From Planctomycetota bacterium (GTDB taxonomy: Bacteria > Planctomycetota > Planctomycetia > Planctomycetales > Planctomycetaceae): a stretch of 9,057 bases of DNA. Below, piece by piece: positions 1-7,405 of the stretch. The DNA lies in assembly GCA_027622115.1 (NCBI GenBank), contig JAQBZS010000222.1:1-9057 (forward strand), in the 5' to 3' direction. The notes beneath the pieces are model-generated. The model did not search any database and was not told the origin of the DNA. It saw only the letters and a list, made by a program, of their open reading frames with translations. Made by a program: the position numbers and the translations under genes. Position 1 is the first letter of the stretch. The number at the start of each line of letters is the position of its first letter.

Positions 1-602
1 GCGACGGGAAACGCGTGCAATAAATCAACGCCAGCCGGAATGGCATCGTGGCTGAATGACGATCCGCCAAGCTGTTCGCTGGATGACTCGGTCGTTGACC
101 ACATGTGATTCAACACCGCCGACAACGCGTTTATGACATGGCGATACGGCGTGTCTTGCTTGGCCAGTGCCGTCTGCATCTTTTCGATGGCAGGCAACAC
201 GCAGGCCGGCACAAAGCGATCGGCTTCTTCCGCCGACATGGCCGCAATGACGGCTAAGACGTGTGTGATGTGGTCGGGCAACTCGGCCGATTCATCGAGG
301 CCGTATCGGCGAAGCTCTTCACGCATCCGCACGAGGAATAGACCCCGTGTGTAGTCTTCGCCAAACAGGTGATAGCCGATCTCCAGAGCACACGGCGGAT
401 TGATATCGAAAGTGCTCGTGAATGCTTCTTCAATCTGCCAGTTGTCGTGTTGTTCCAAGAACGCGCCGAAGGACGCCACGTCCTTGGCCGACTCCGAGAG
501 CACATCTTTGAGGACGATGTAAAGCAACTCGGCTGCTTCCCCGGTCTGATCGTCGGGGTAACTCAGCAGGCGACTGAATGCTCGATAGGTCTTGCCGTCC
601 AT
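1..602 (-). CDS. narJ: Nitrate reductase assembly chaperone NarJ (delta subunit), 3' end cut off by window edge
   Basis: This is a NarJ/TorD-family cytoplasmic chaperone. In known systems NarJ binds apo-NarG and helps insert the molybdenum cofactor and an iron-sulfur cluster before NarGH docks on the membrane subunit NarI; it is not part of the final enzyme. Translating the minus strand from the ATG at 602-600 gives 200 open codons with no stop before the edge (E. coli NarJ is about 236 residues). It starts MDGKTYRAFSRLLSYPDDQT, the usual 'LLxYPd' opening of the family. A central FDINPPCALEIGYHLFGEDY stretch is followed by RGLFLVRMREELRRYGL, matching the family's conserved 'H.fGe...RG.amv.L...Y...Gl' region. 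The start codon overlaps the narH stop (TGATG) and has an AGGA Shine-Dalgarno sequence 5 nt upstream inside narH, so it is probably translated by coupling to narH. The position directly after narH strengthens the call. Confidence 0.92.
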   Translation of the reverse strand, partial: MDGKTYRAFSRLLSYPDDQTGEAAELLYIVLKDVLSESAKDVASFGAFLEQHDNWQIEEAFTSTFDINPPCALEIGYHLFGEDYTRGLFLVRMREELRRYGLDESAELPDHITHVLAVIAAMSAEEADRFVPACVLPAIEKMQTALAKQDTPYRHVINALSAVLNHMWSTTESSSEQLGGSSFSHDAIPAGVDLLHAFPV

Positions 603-2095
603 CACAGTCCTCTCGTCTGGCCGCCGACAAAACCGAAGCCGGTTTCCGCGCGGTGTTCGTGGGGTTCTTTCATCATTTCGATGGCCTGTTCGCGGTGCAT
701 CGGCGGGATGACGAATCGGTCCTCGTAGGTACACAGGGCCGTTAGCTTGTAGATCGCTTCCGCCTCGTCGCGGGAGCAATCGGCTTCGCGGAGCATGCGA
801 TCCGCTGTCTCACGATCGATGTCACCCACGGTTTCAGCCCGTCGATGCCACCGTACGGCCTTTTGTTTGGCGAGCGCGTAGCGGACAACGCCTTCGTGAC
901 CGGCTCCGAAGAGGTTGGCCAAAAACTTCATGGGAACGCGCGAGTCGTCGATGTCGTGAAACAGGTTTTCGCTGTTGTGATGGATCGTGTCCTCGGGTTT
1001 GCTCGCCTGCACCGGCGACATCGGCGGCACGTAGAACAACATCGGCAGCGTGCGATATTCCACGTGCGGCGGCAGGGCGATCTTCCACTCCATGACGAAG
1101 CGATAGACCGGCGAGTTCTGAGCCGCTTCGATCACGCCGTCCGAGAGTCCGTTCTTCTTAGCTTCGGCGATAACGGCGGGATCGTGAGGGTCGAGAATGA
1201 GTGACCTTTGGCCTTCAACCAATTCGTCGTCAGGCAGCTTGGCGACTTCTTCGAGTCGATCGGCGTCGTAGAGCAGCACGCCTAAGTAACGGATGCGACC
1301 GACACACGAATGGAAGCATGCGGGTGCTTGCCCGGTTTCGAGTCGCGGGAAACACAGAATGCACTTCTCGCTCTTACCGGTGAACCAATTGAAATAGGTT
1401 TTCTTGTAAGGACACGCCGCCACACAGGCGCGCCACGCTCGGCAGCGTTTCTGGTCGATAAGAACGATGCCGTCTTCACCTCGCTTGTAGAGAGCGCCCG
1501 ACGGACAGGACGCCACGCAACAGGGATTGAGGCAGTGATTGCAGATGCGAGGCAGGTAGAAGAAGACCAGGCGTTCGACGGAACTGAGTTGCAAGCGTTG
1601 TTGCTCAGTCAGCCCCTCCAAGTTGGGGTCGTTCTCGGCATAGATCGACGAACCACCGAGGTCATCGTCCCAGTTGGGTCCGGCTTGAACATCGATCTTC
1701 TCGCCAGTGACCATGGAAATAGGTTCGGCTGTTGGTTGATCCGATCCTTCCGGCGCGTTGAACAGGTTCTGGTAATCGTAAGTCCAAGGTTCGTAGTAAT
1801 CGTCCATGCTGGGCATGTGCGGGTGATGAAAGATATTGGGAACGATCTTCCGCTTACTTGTCGATCGAACGGAGAGATCGCCGCTGTCCTCTTTCTTCCA
1901 GCCGCCCTGGTATTTCTCTTGATCCTCCCACTTGGTGGGGAAACCGGTGCCGGGCTTGGTTTCGACGTTGTTCCACCACATGTATTCCGCGCCCTTGCGG
2001 TCGGTCCACACGTTCTTGCAAGCAACGCTGCAAGTATGGCAACCGATGCATTTATCGAGATGGAAGACCATCGAGATTTGCGAGCGAATATCCAT
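602..2095 (-). CDS. narH: Respiratory nitrate reductase beta subunit NarH (four Fe-S clusters)
   Basis: NarH is the electron-transfer subunit of membrane-bound nitrate reductase. It sits on the cytoplasmic face and passes electrons from the haem b subunit NarI to NarG. The 497-residue protein (E. coli 512) aligns with NarH along its whole length, from MDIRSQISMVFHLDKCIGCH onward. All cluster ligands are visible: C16, C19, C22 and C26; C185, C188, C193 and C197; C218, C224 and C228 with W221 at the place of the missing cysteine, the signature of the [3Fe-4S] cluster; and C245, C248, C260 and C264. Conserved blocks include DDYYEPW, GPNWDDDLGG, CVGRIRYLGVLLYDAD and EYRTLPM. An extra cysteine, C192, lies beside ligand C193. 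The C-terminus is shorter than in E. coli and ends at GGQTRGL. The start has only a weak Shine-Dalgarno (CGGAA) after a 114-nt gap from narG, while its stop overlaps the narJ start. Confidence 0.97.
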   Translation of the reverse strand: MDIRSQISMVFHLDKCIGCHTCSVACKNVWTDRKGAEYMWWNNVETKPGTGFPTKWEDQEKYQGGWKKEDSGDLSVRSTSKRKIVPNIFHHPHMPSMDDYYEPWTYDYQNLFNAPEGSDQPTAEPISMVTGEKIDVQAGPNWDDDLGGSSIYAENDPNLEGLTEQQRLQLSSVERLVFFYLPRICNHCLNPCCVASCPSGALYKRGEDGIVLIDQKRCRAWRACVAACPYKKTYFNWFTGKSEKCILCFPRLETGQAPACFHSCVGRIRYLGVLLYDADRLEEVAKLPDDELVEGQRSLILDPHDPAVIAEAKKNGLSDGVIEAAQNSPVYRFVMEWKIALPPHVEYRTLPMLFYVPPMSPVQASKPEDTIHHNSENLFHDIDDSRVPMKFLANLFGAGHEGVVRYALAKQKAVRWHRRAETVGDIDRETADRMLREADCSRDEAEAIYKLTALCTYEDRFVIPPMHREQAIEMMKEPHEHRAETGFGFVGGQTRGL

Positions 2096-2133
2096 TGCAG
2101 TTCCGATTGACGTTTGACGTTATGATGTGCATC

Positions 2134-2199
2134 TGTAGCCACCGTCGCCAGACGGTGGGGTTTTGCAGCACTGTCCACCGTCTGGCGACGCTGGCTACA
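2134..2199. repeat. Pair of opposed REP-like hairpins in the narG-narH gap
   Basis: Two 25-nt arms (2134-2158 and 2175-2199) are inverted copies with a single mismatch (2142 against 2191) and a 16-nt centre. Each arm is also a small hairpin: CCACCGTC-GCCA-GACGGTGG at 2139-2158 (8 bp, perfect) and CCACCGTC-TGGC-GACGCTGG at 2175-2194 (one mismatch). This is the layout of paired REP sequences (BIME-like). It begins 10 nt after the narG stop and fills most of the gap before narH. In the transcript it could form either one long stem or two small ones. It lacks a U-tract, so a simple Rho-independent terminator is unlikely. Effects on transcript stability or on the narG:narH ratio are inference. Confidence 0.85.
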
Positions 2200-2209
2200 T
2201 GACGCGCTA

Positions 2210-5200
2210 CTAATACACAGGTTCTCCCGGCAACTTCCGGACCAAGAGGTGTGTATCTCGGTTACACCCCACCGGGCCCCAGTAGTTGAAGTGGTAAGAG
2301 AACTGGCCATAGCCTCCGATCATCAGATTCGGCTTGAGTCGAGTCCTGGTGACGCTGTTGTGGCCGCCTGCTCGGCGGTTCTTTCTTAACGGTGACTTGG
2401 GGATGCCGTGTGTTCGTTCCGGAGCGTGGTATTGCATGCAAATGCCGGGCGGGATGCGGGCACTGACGATGGCTCGCGTGACGATCACACCGTGGTCGTT
2501 GAAGATTTCGACCCAGTCGTTGTCCTGGATGTCGAGTGACTCGGCGTCTTGCACGTTCATCCACAACGGATAAATGCCTCGCGAAAGCGTGGTCATCCGC
2601 TGGTTGTCGCCGTACGTCGAATGGATATGCCACTTCCCGTGCGGCGTCAGGAAGTTGAGCATGATCGCCTTGCCCGGTTCTTCTCCCATCTCGGAAAACT
2701 GCAAGTCCGAGTACTGCGTCGGCAGCGGCTTGGGTTTGTAAGTCGGAAGATGCTCGCCGAAGTCGATATAGACGGGATGGTCCAGATAAAAGCTCTGTCG
2801 ACCGGTTAGCGTCCGCCAGGGAACGTTTTCTTCCACGTTGTAAGTAAACGGCGAGTACGTTCGACCGTTTTCGATCAAGCCCGACCACATGGGACTATTC
2901 ACAAACCGGCGAGGTTGACTTTGGATGTCTTTGTAGTTTGTCCGAAAGCCTCGGTTTTTCTCGGCCAGATGAACCAACTTGAGACCGGTCTTCTCTTCCA
3001 TGCCTTGATACGAGCGATACGCCATTTCGCCGTTGGTCGCGGTGGCGAAGTGCAGGATCACATCGCATGCATCGATGTCCCGTTCGATCGACGGATACGT
3101 GTTGCCGTCCCAGGTGACAGTGCGGTGCGTGCGGATGTATTCGTCGTATTCGTCGGCGATTTGGTAGCTGGTTCCGTGCGCACCAATGCCGTTCTTCTTG
3201 ACCAACGGGCCGTACGAGATGAACTGGTTGTAAGTGTTCTTGAGGTCTCGGCTGACGACTTTGAAGGCCGGCATGGTCTTGCCGGGGATCGCGTCGACTT
3301 CGCCTTTGATCCACTGCTTCATGTCGGGCTGCGCGACTTCCGCCGGCGAGTCGTGCGCAAGCGGGGTTGCAATCACATCTTCGACCGGATCCGGGAAGTG
3401 CCGAGCCGACATTTCGGAGAACGTCTTGGCCACTTCCTTGAAGATGGCCCAGTCACTTTTGGACTCCCAGCACGGCGGCACGGCTTCCGACAGCGGATGA
3501 ATGAAGCTGTGCATGTCCGTCGAATTGAGGTCTGCCTTTTCGTACCACGTGGCCGCAGGTAGGACGATGTCCGAATACAACGCCGACGTGTCCATGCGGA
3601 AGTTGAGATCGACGACGAGGTCCATCTTTCCCTGCGGAGCATGTTCGTGCCACGCGACTTCCTTGACGGAATCTTTCGCCAAGTCCTGTCCAACGGCGTT
3701 GTCGTGCGTGCCCAAGTAATGCCGCAAGAAGTACTCGTGCCCTTTCGCGCTGGCCATCAGCGCGTTGCCTCGCCAGATGAACCACACGCGAGGCCAATTC
3801 TCTTCGGCATCGGGGTCTTCGACCGAGAACTGCATCTCCTTATTCTTCAACCGCTGGGCGATCCACGCCGAGATTTCATCCGGCGTGGTGGCTCCGGCGG
3901 CGCGAGCCTGCTTCACGACTTCGATCGGGTTTTCGGGAAACTGCGGATAGAACGGCAGCCAACCTTGTCGCACGGCTCGGACTTGCATGTCCATCGTGTG
4001 GCCCTTGGCCGTGCTGTCCTTCGACGCGTTTTGCGGGACGGTGTGGTAGTCGGTGAATTCCTTTTCGTAACGCCATTGATCGGTGTGGACGTAATGCCAA
4101 CTCGGCGTGTTCTGTAGTCGTGACGGCGGATACCAGTCCTTCGCCAACGCGATCGACGACCACGACTCCATCGGAGCCAGCTTCTCCTGGCCGACATAAT
4201 GAGCCAACCCGCCACCGTTGACGCCCACGCAACCGCAGAACATCAGGGCGTGGATACCGGCTCGGTACATCAAGTTGGCGTGATACCAGTGATTGATGCC
4301 GGCACCGATGAGGATCGTGCATTTGCCCTTAGTGTGTTCGGCGGTCGTGGCCCATTCTCGAGCGAAGCGGATCAGCACGTCGCGACCAATGCCCGTGTAC
4401 TTCTCGCTCCACGCGGGGGTGTACGGCGCACTTTCGTCGTCGTAGTCGGCGGGATAGTCACCGGCGAGACCTCGGTTGACGCCGTACTGTGCCATCAACA
4501 AGTCGTAGATCGTGGTGACCTGGACTTCATCGCCGTCCGCCGTTGTCAGCGAGCGAACCGGGACGCCGCGAGTCGTCGCGCTGCCGGCCCCGAAGTCATC
4601 CAACTCCACGGCGACGACCGCGTCGTGCTGTTCGAGAAACGAGAGTCGCGGCTTGATGTCGCTGCCGTCCATGCCGTCTTTGGGGAGCAGATTCCACTTG
4701 CCTTTTTCCTTGGCCCAGCGGAAACCGGAACTGCCCATCGGCATTTTGGGCGCGTCGGCGATGTCGTCCCACATGAGGAACTTCCATTCGCCATGTTCCT
4801 CGTTCGCATACTTTTCCAAGCGACCGGCTCGCAGCAATTGTCCCGGCCGCACGACGCCGTTCTCGCCTGCCTTGACTTCGACCAGATACGGCGAGTCCGT
4901 GTAACGACGGCCGTAGTCCATGAAGTAGTCGACCTGCTGTTGATGATGAAATTCGGTCAACAACACGTGATTGACCGCCATCCACCAAGCACCGTCTTGA
5001 CCGGCATTCACGGCCACCCATTCGTCGGCGTACTTGGCCACCATGTTGAAGTCGGGCGAGAACACCCACAGCTTGGTGCCGTTGTGCCGGCCTTCCGCGA
5101 GGAAGTGGCAGTCGGGCGTGCGAGTCATGCCGATGTTGGCTCCCATCGAAACCAGCATCTTGGCGTGATACCAATCGGCACTTTCCTGCACGTCGGTCTG

Positions 5201-5869
5201 TTCGCCCCAAGTCTCGGGCGACGCGGGCGGCAGGTCGCAGTACCAGTCATAGAAGGACAGCGAGATGCCGCCGATTAACTGCATGAGCCTCGCACCGGCT
5301 GCGTAGCTGACCATCGACATGGCCGGTATCGGCGAAAACCCGGCGATGCGATCCGGCCCATGCTCTTGAATCGTATGCACCATCGAAGCCGAGATGATTT
5401 CGAGCGCGGTGTCCCAATCGGTACGACGCAGCCCGCCCTTGCCGCGAGCCCGCTGCCAACGCTTTCGGGATTCCGGATTCTCAACGAGGCTCTTCCAAGC
5501 ATCGACGGGATCGGTGTGTTCGGCGTTAGCTGCGCGCCACAGATCGAGCAGTGCCCCGCGGATGTAGGGATACTTCACTCGGAGCGGGCTGTAGAGATAC
5601 CAGCTATACGAAATGCCGCGCTGACAACCGCGAGGTTCGTACGGCGGAATGCCGGACTCCAGCAACGGGTAATCGAGCCCCTGCATCTCCCACGTGACGA
5701 TGCCGTCCTTGACGTGGATGTTCCAAGTGCAACCGCCGGTGCAGTTCACGCCGTGCGTGCTGCGGACAACTTTGTCGTGCTGCCAGCGGTTGCGATAGAA
5801 CTCTTCCCACTCCCGGCCCTTGGGCGAGACTTCGTCCCTGATCCAGGCGATGGCGTCCAAAATGCTCAT
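2210..5869 (-). CDS. narG: Respiratory nitrate reductase alpha subunit NarG (molybdopterin catalytic subunit)
   Basis: NarG is the catalytic subunit that reduces nitrate to nitrite at a bis-molybdopterin guanine dinucleotide centre in the cytoplasm, taking electrons from NarH. The chosen start gives 1219 residues (E. coli 1247). The N-terminus (MSILDAIAWIRDEV, then RNRWQHDKVVRSTHGVNCTG) has no twin-arginine motif, as in cytoplasm-facing enzymes. Cluster FS0 ligands are H39, C43, C47 and C82, with E. coli spacing. D212 in SFYDWYCDLPPASPETWGEQ corresponds to the molybdenum ligand Asp222 of E. coli. Other conserved blocks are GFSPIPAMSMVSYAAGAR, GAGINHWYHANLMYRAGI, SDIVLPAATWYEKADLNSTD, SGRQSFYLDH and the C-terminal MIGGYGQFSYHFNYWGPVG. 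The ATG at 5869 overlaps the cytochrome stop (ATGA) and has a GAGGAAA Shine-Dalgarno. The reading frame is open further upstream to 6247, but that part lies over the cytochrome gene in another frame and resembles no NarG. A nitrite-oxidising (Nxr) role is less likely, given the cytoplasmic type and the NarJ partner. Confidence 0.97.
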   Translation of the reverse strand: MSILDAIAWIRDEVSPKGREWEEFYRNRWQHDKVVRSTHGVNCTGGCTWNIHVKDGIVTWEMQGLDYPLLESGIPPYEPRGCQRGISYSWYLYSPLRVKYPYIRGALLDLWRAANAEHTDPVDAWKSLVENPESRKRWQRARGKGGLRRTDWDTALEIISASMVHTIQEHGPDRIAGFSPIPAMSMVSYAAGARLMQLIGGISLSFYDWYCDLPPASPETWGEQTDVQESADWYHAKMLVSMGANIGMTRTPDCHFLAEGRHNGTKLWVFSPDFNMVAKYADEWVAVNAGQDGAWWMAVNHVLLTEFHHQQQVDYFMDYGRRYTDSPYLVEVKAGENGVVRPGQLLRAGRLEKYANEEHGEWKFLMWDDIADAPKMPMGSSGFRWAKEKGKWNLLPKDGMDGSDIKPRLSFLEQHDAVVAVELDDFGAGSATTRGVPVRSLTTADGDEVQVTTIYDLLMAQYGVNRGLAGDYPADYDDESAPYTPAWSEKYTGIGRDVLIRFAREWATTAEHTKGKCTILIGAGINHWYHANLMYRAGIHALMFCGCVGVNGGGLAHYVGQEKLAPMESWSSIALAKDWYPPSRLQNTPSWHYVHTDQWRYEKEFTDYHTVPQNASKDSTAKGHTMDMQVRAVRQGWLPFYPQFPENPIEVVKQARAAGATTPDEISAWIAQRLKNKEMQFSVEDPDAEENWPRVWFIWRGNALMASAKGHEYFLRHYLGTHDNAVGQDLAKDSVKEVAWHEHAPQGKMDLVVDLNFRMDTSALYSDIVLPAATWYEKADLNSTDMHSFIHPLSEAVPPCWESKSDWAIFKEVAKTFSEMSARHFPDPVEDVIATPLAHDSPAEVAQPDMKQWIKGEVDAIPGKTMPAFKVVSRDLKNTYNQFISYGPLVKKNGIGAHGTSYQIADEYDEYIRTHRTVTWDGNTYPSIERDIDACDVILHFATATNGEMAYRSYQGMEEKTGLKLVHLAEKNRGFRTNYKDIQSQPRRFVNSPMWSGLIENGRTYSPFTYNVEENVPWRTLTGRQSFYLDHPVYIDFGEHLPTYKPKPLPTQYSDLQFSEMGEEPGKAIMLNFLTPHGKWHIHSTYGDNQRMTTLSRGIYPLWMNVQDAESLDIQDNDWVEIFNDHGVIVTRAIVSARIPPGICMQYHAPERTHGIPKSPLRKNRRAGGHNSVTRTRLKPNLMIGGYGQFSYHFNYWGPVGCNRDTHLLVRKLPGEPVY

Positions 5870-5882
5870 TGCTGCTTTCCTC
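5866..5882 (-). promoter_or_regulatory. narG ribosome binding site and ATGA stop-start overlap
   Basis: On the minus strand GAGGA (5882-5878) ends 8 nt before the ATG at 5869-5867, whose last bases form the TGA stop (5868-5866) of the cytochrome gene. This is a good Shine-Dalgarno sequence, decides the narG start against the much longer open frame, and implies that ribosomes finishing the cytochrome can restart on narG. Confidence 0.75.
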
Positions 5883-6702
5883 GCGAGCCGGCTTCCACCA
5901 GCGGTTTTCGTACGGCGTGCAGACGTCGTTTCCAAAGTGTGTCTGCCAGAAAGATCAGTGCGGTTGCCAGACCCAACCCCGACAGCAAGAAGGCAATGCG
6001 ACTCACGGATGCGTTGGCGGCGGGTTCCTTGGCGGTCGATGCGAAATAGGCCACGAGCGCATGAATTTCGTCCGCTTCGAGCGGGTGGTTCTTGAAGATG
6101 GGCTGCATGTTTTCGGTGGCCGGAGCCATCAGCCAAGCACTGATCGCCTTGCGAGTGTGCAGCCGCGAATAGACTTGGGTCAGGTCCGGTCCCAGGTGCC
6201 CACCACCCAGCGCGGACAGGTCGTGCATGTCGTGGCAGTTGATGCACGCCGTGCCGCCGTTCGCGAGCTTTTGCCGACCGACGAAGATGTTGCGTCCTTC
6301 GTCAACATCCTTCGCCGTGAAGGGCTCGTTCGAGATACGCACACCTTGAAACTGCGACTTCTCCTTGGCCGACTCTTCTTCGATCAGCTTGATGAGTTGC
6401 TCGGCGCGGTAGCGAGTCATGTTCGGCGGCGTGGGCATGATCGCCCGCCCCGGCGTGTCATCGACACGCTTCGCCGCATAGCCGTCACCGCTTTCAACAA
6501 CGGCTCGCGGGTTCTGCATGAAGCGAATCAGCCATTCAGGATCGCTCTGACGTGTGCTCAGATCCTTCAAGTCGGGACCGGCCAATCGCCCGCCACCAAT
6601 CGTATGGCAGTTCATGCAGTTCTGACGGAAGTAGTCCGGAGTATCGACGTTCTGAGCGGACGCCTGACTGAGCGTGAACAGAGTGATGACCGCGAAACTC
6701 AT
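5866..6702 (-). CDS. Membrane-anchored diheme cytochrome c heading the nar operon (NarC-like)
   Basis: This is a predicted periplasmic electron carrier tethered by a C-terminal helix. From the ATG at 6702 it has 278 residues: a signal peptide (MSFAVITLFTLSQASA, likely cleaved after ASA at 16), two cytochrome c domains with haem sites CMNCH (29-33) and CINCH (153-157), possible axial methionines in AIMPTPPNM (M89) and ENMQPIF (M199), and a membrane helix at about 235-255 followed by WKRRLHAVRKPL, a positive tail expected inside the cell. It overlaps narG by ATGA, so it belongs to the nitrate reductase operon. Thermus nar operons also begin with a diheme cytochrome gene, narC, needed there for active enzyme; assigning the same role here rests on position and architecture only. 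The start is uncertain: no good Shine-Dalgarno precedes 6702, and the frame stays open to GTG codons at 6762 and 6873. The extra residues do not look like a signal peptide or haem domain. Confidence 0.9.
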   Translation of the reverse strand: MSFAVITLFTLSQASAQNVDTPDYFRQNCMNCHTIGGGRLAGPDLKDLSTRQSDPEWLIRFMQNPRAVVESGDGYAAKRVDDTPGRAIMPTPPNMTRYRAEQLIKLIEEESAKEKSQFQGVRISNEPFTAKDVDEGRNIFVGRQKLANGGTACINCHDMHDLSALGGGHLGPDLTQVYSRLHTRKAISAWLMAPATENMQPIFKNHPLEADEIHALVAYFASTAKEPAANASVSRIAFLLSGLGLATALIFLADTLWKRRLHAVRKPLVEAGSRGKQQ

Positions 6703-7405
6703 GACGCCAGTCGGCGTGAACCTCGAAGCAATGCATCGTAGATCAGTGATGGTTTCGATCACGAATTCGTTGAAGTCACCGAGGCTGCTGAGCGAGAGTT
6801 TCGAAAGCACCGACGACCATCCTTTCCGTACGCATCCAATCGACACGTTGCTCGATTGCGGTGTCAACTTCACCGGTCCGATAACACCCGGCTCAAGTGA
6901 AGGTTGCCTTGATTGGATGATCGCGTTCGCAATTGCCGTGCCACATTGTCGAGTCAGCAGGGAAGAAGCTTCTGCTTGTTGACGATTGCACGTATCTCAC
7001 AGATGCATCGGAACCGCGTCCCTTTGTTTAGCCTGCAGCGGCTCTTTTCCTCGATGTGGAACGCACTGCAAGCCGGCGTCCGAGCGAAGTGTGTGGTGCG
7101 CGATTGAGCGCGCTTAGCGCGGGATCGCGCGCATCCCGATCACGCAGTGTCTGGAAATCGCGTGAATCGGATTCAATTCGTGTTTTGGGTCGTGCTGGCG
7201 ATCACTTTGAATTGGAACTGGGATGATTCATGGTCGTACGGTGCGGTCGAAGCAAACCGTCATGATGGTGTGTCTTCGGTCTCGATGAATGGTGGTGTCG
7301 AATTGCATCGCGAATTCGAGGTCCGTTGGTTTGCTGACGACGCACCGACAGTTTACGACCTTGACACCCCCTACCTTGCATCATCCACGCTAAGGCCGTT
7401 GAATC
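6703..7405. other. Divergent intergenic region between the nar operon and the TPR gene
   Basis: About 700 bp separate the two divergent genes, and I see no convincing gene in them. The left part should hold the nar operon promoter (candidate described separately). At 7098-7138 there is a GC-rich structured stretch: GCGCGAT (7098-7104) pairs with ATCGCGC (7124-7130) around an inner GCGC/GCGC stem, or alternatively CGGGAT (7120-7125) pairs with ATCCCG (7133-7138). A plus-strand frame from a GTG at 7147 is open to 7680 and begins with a hydrophobic, signal-like stretch (RIQFVFWVVLAITL). However, its last 275 bp lie over the TPR gene in another frame and read as arginine- and serine-rich shadow sequence. 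It has no clear Shine-Dalgarno, so it is not called as a gene; a small or decayed secreted protein at 7147-7405 remains possible. Confidence 0.5.
6837..6867 (-). promoter_or_regulatory. Possible nar operon promoter with inverted-repeat operator
   Basis: On the minus strand a perfect -35 hexamer TTGACA (6867-6862) is followed after 18 nt by TCGATT (6843-6838), only a 3-of-6 match to a -10 box. A perfect 7-bp inverted repeat, CAATCGA (6837-6843) and TCGATTG (6852-6858) with an 8-nt spacer, covers the spacer and -10 position, where a repressor or activator could bind. It lies about 135 bp before the cytochrome ATG. The half-sites do not match the FNR (TTGAT-N4-ATCAA) or CRP pattern. A 7-bp repeat of this kind can arise by chance in a region this size, so the call is tentative. 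Confidence 0.22.

Noticed and set aside
4199..5278. Long plus-strand open frame of 359 codons opposite narG
   Set aside because: It is a codon-bias shadow of narG: histidine-, valine- and arginine-rich translation without domains. The same holds for the frames at 1310-2110, 2915-3562 and 5869-6741.
5870..6247. Upstream extension of the narG frame to a start at 6247
   Set aside because: This stretch lies over the cytochrome gene in another frame, has no NarG similarity, and the ATG at 5869 has a good Shine-Dalgarno and the expected NarG N-terminus.
6746..6762. GTGAT-N7-ATCAC as a CRP/FNR-type site
   Set aside because: The spacing does not fit either regulator, and a 5-bp inverted repeat is easily found by chance.
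7361..7366. TTGACA as -35 box for the TPR gene
   Set aside because: No acceptable -10 sequence lies 16-18 nt downstream.
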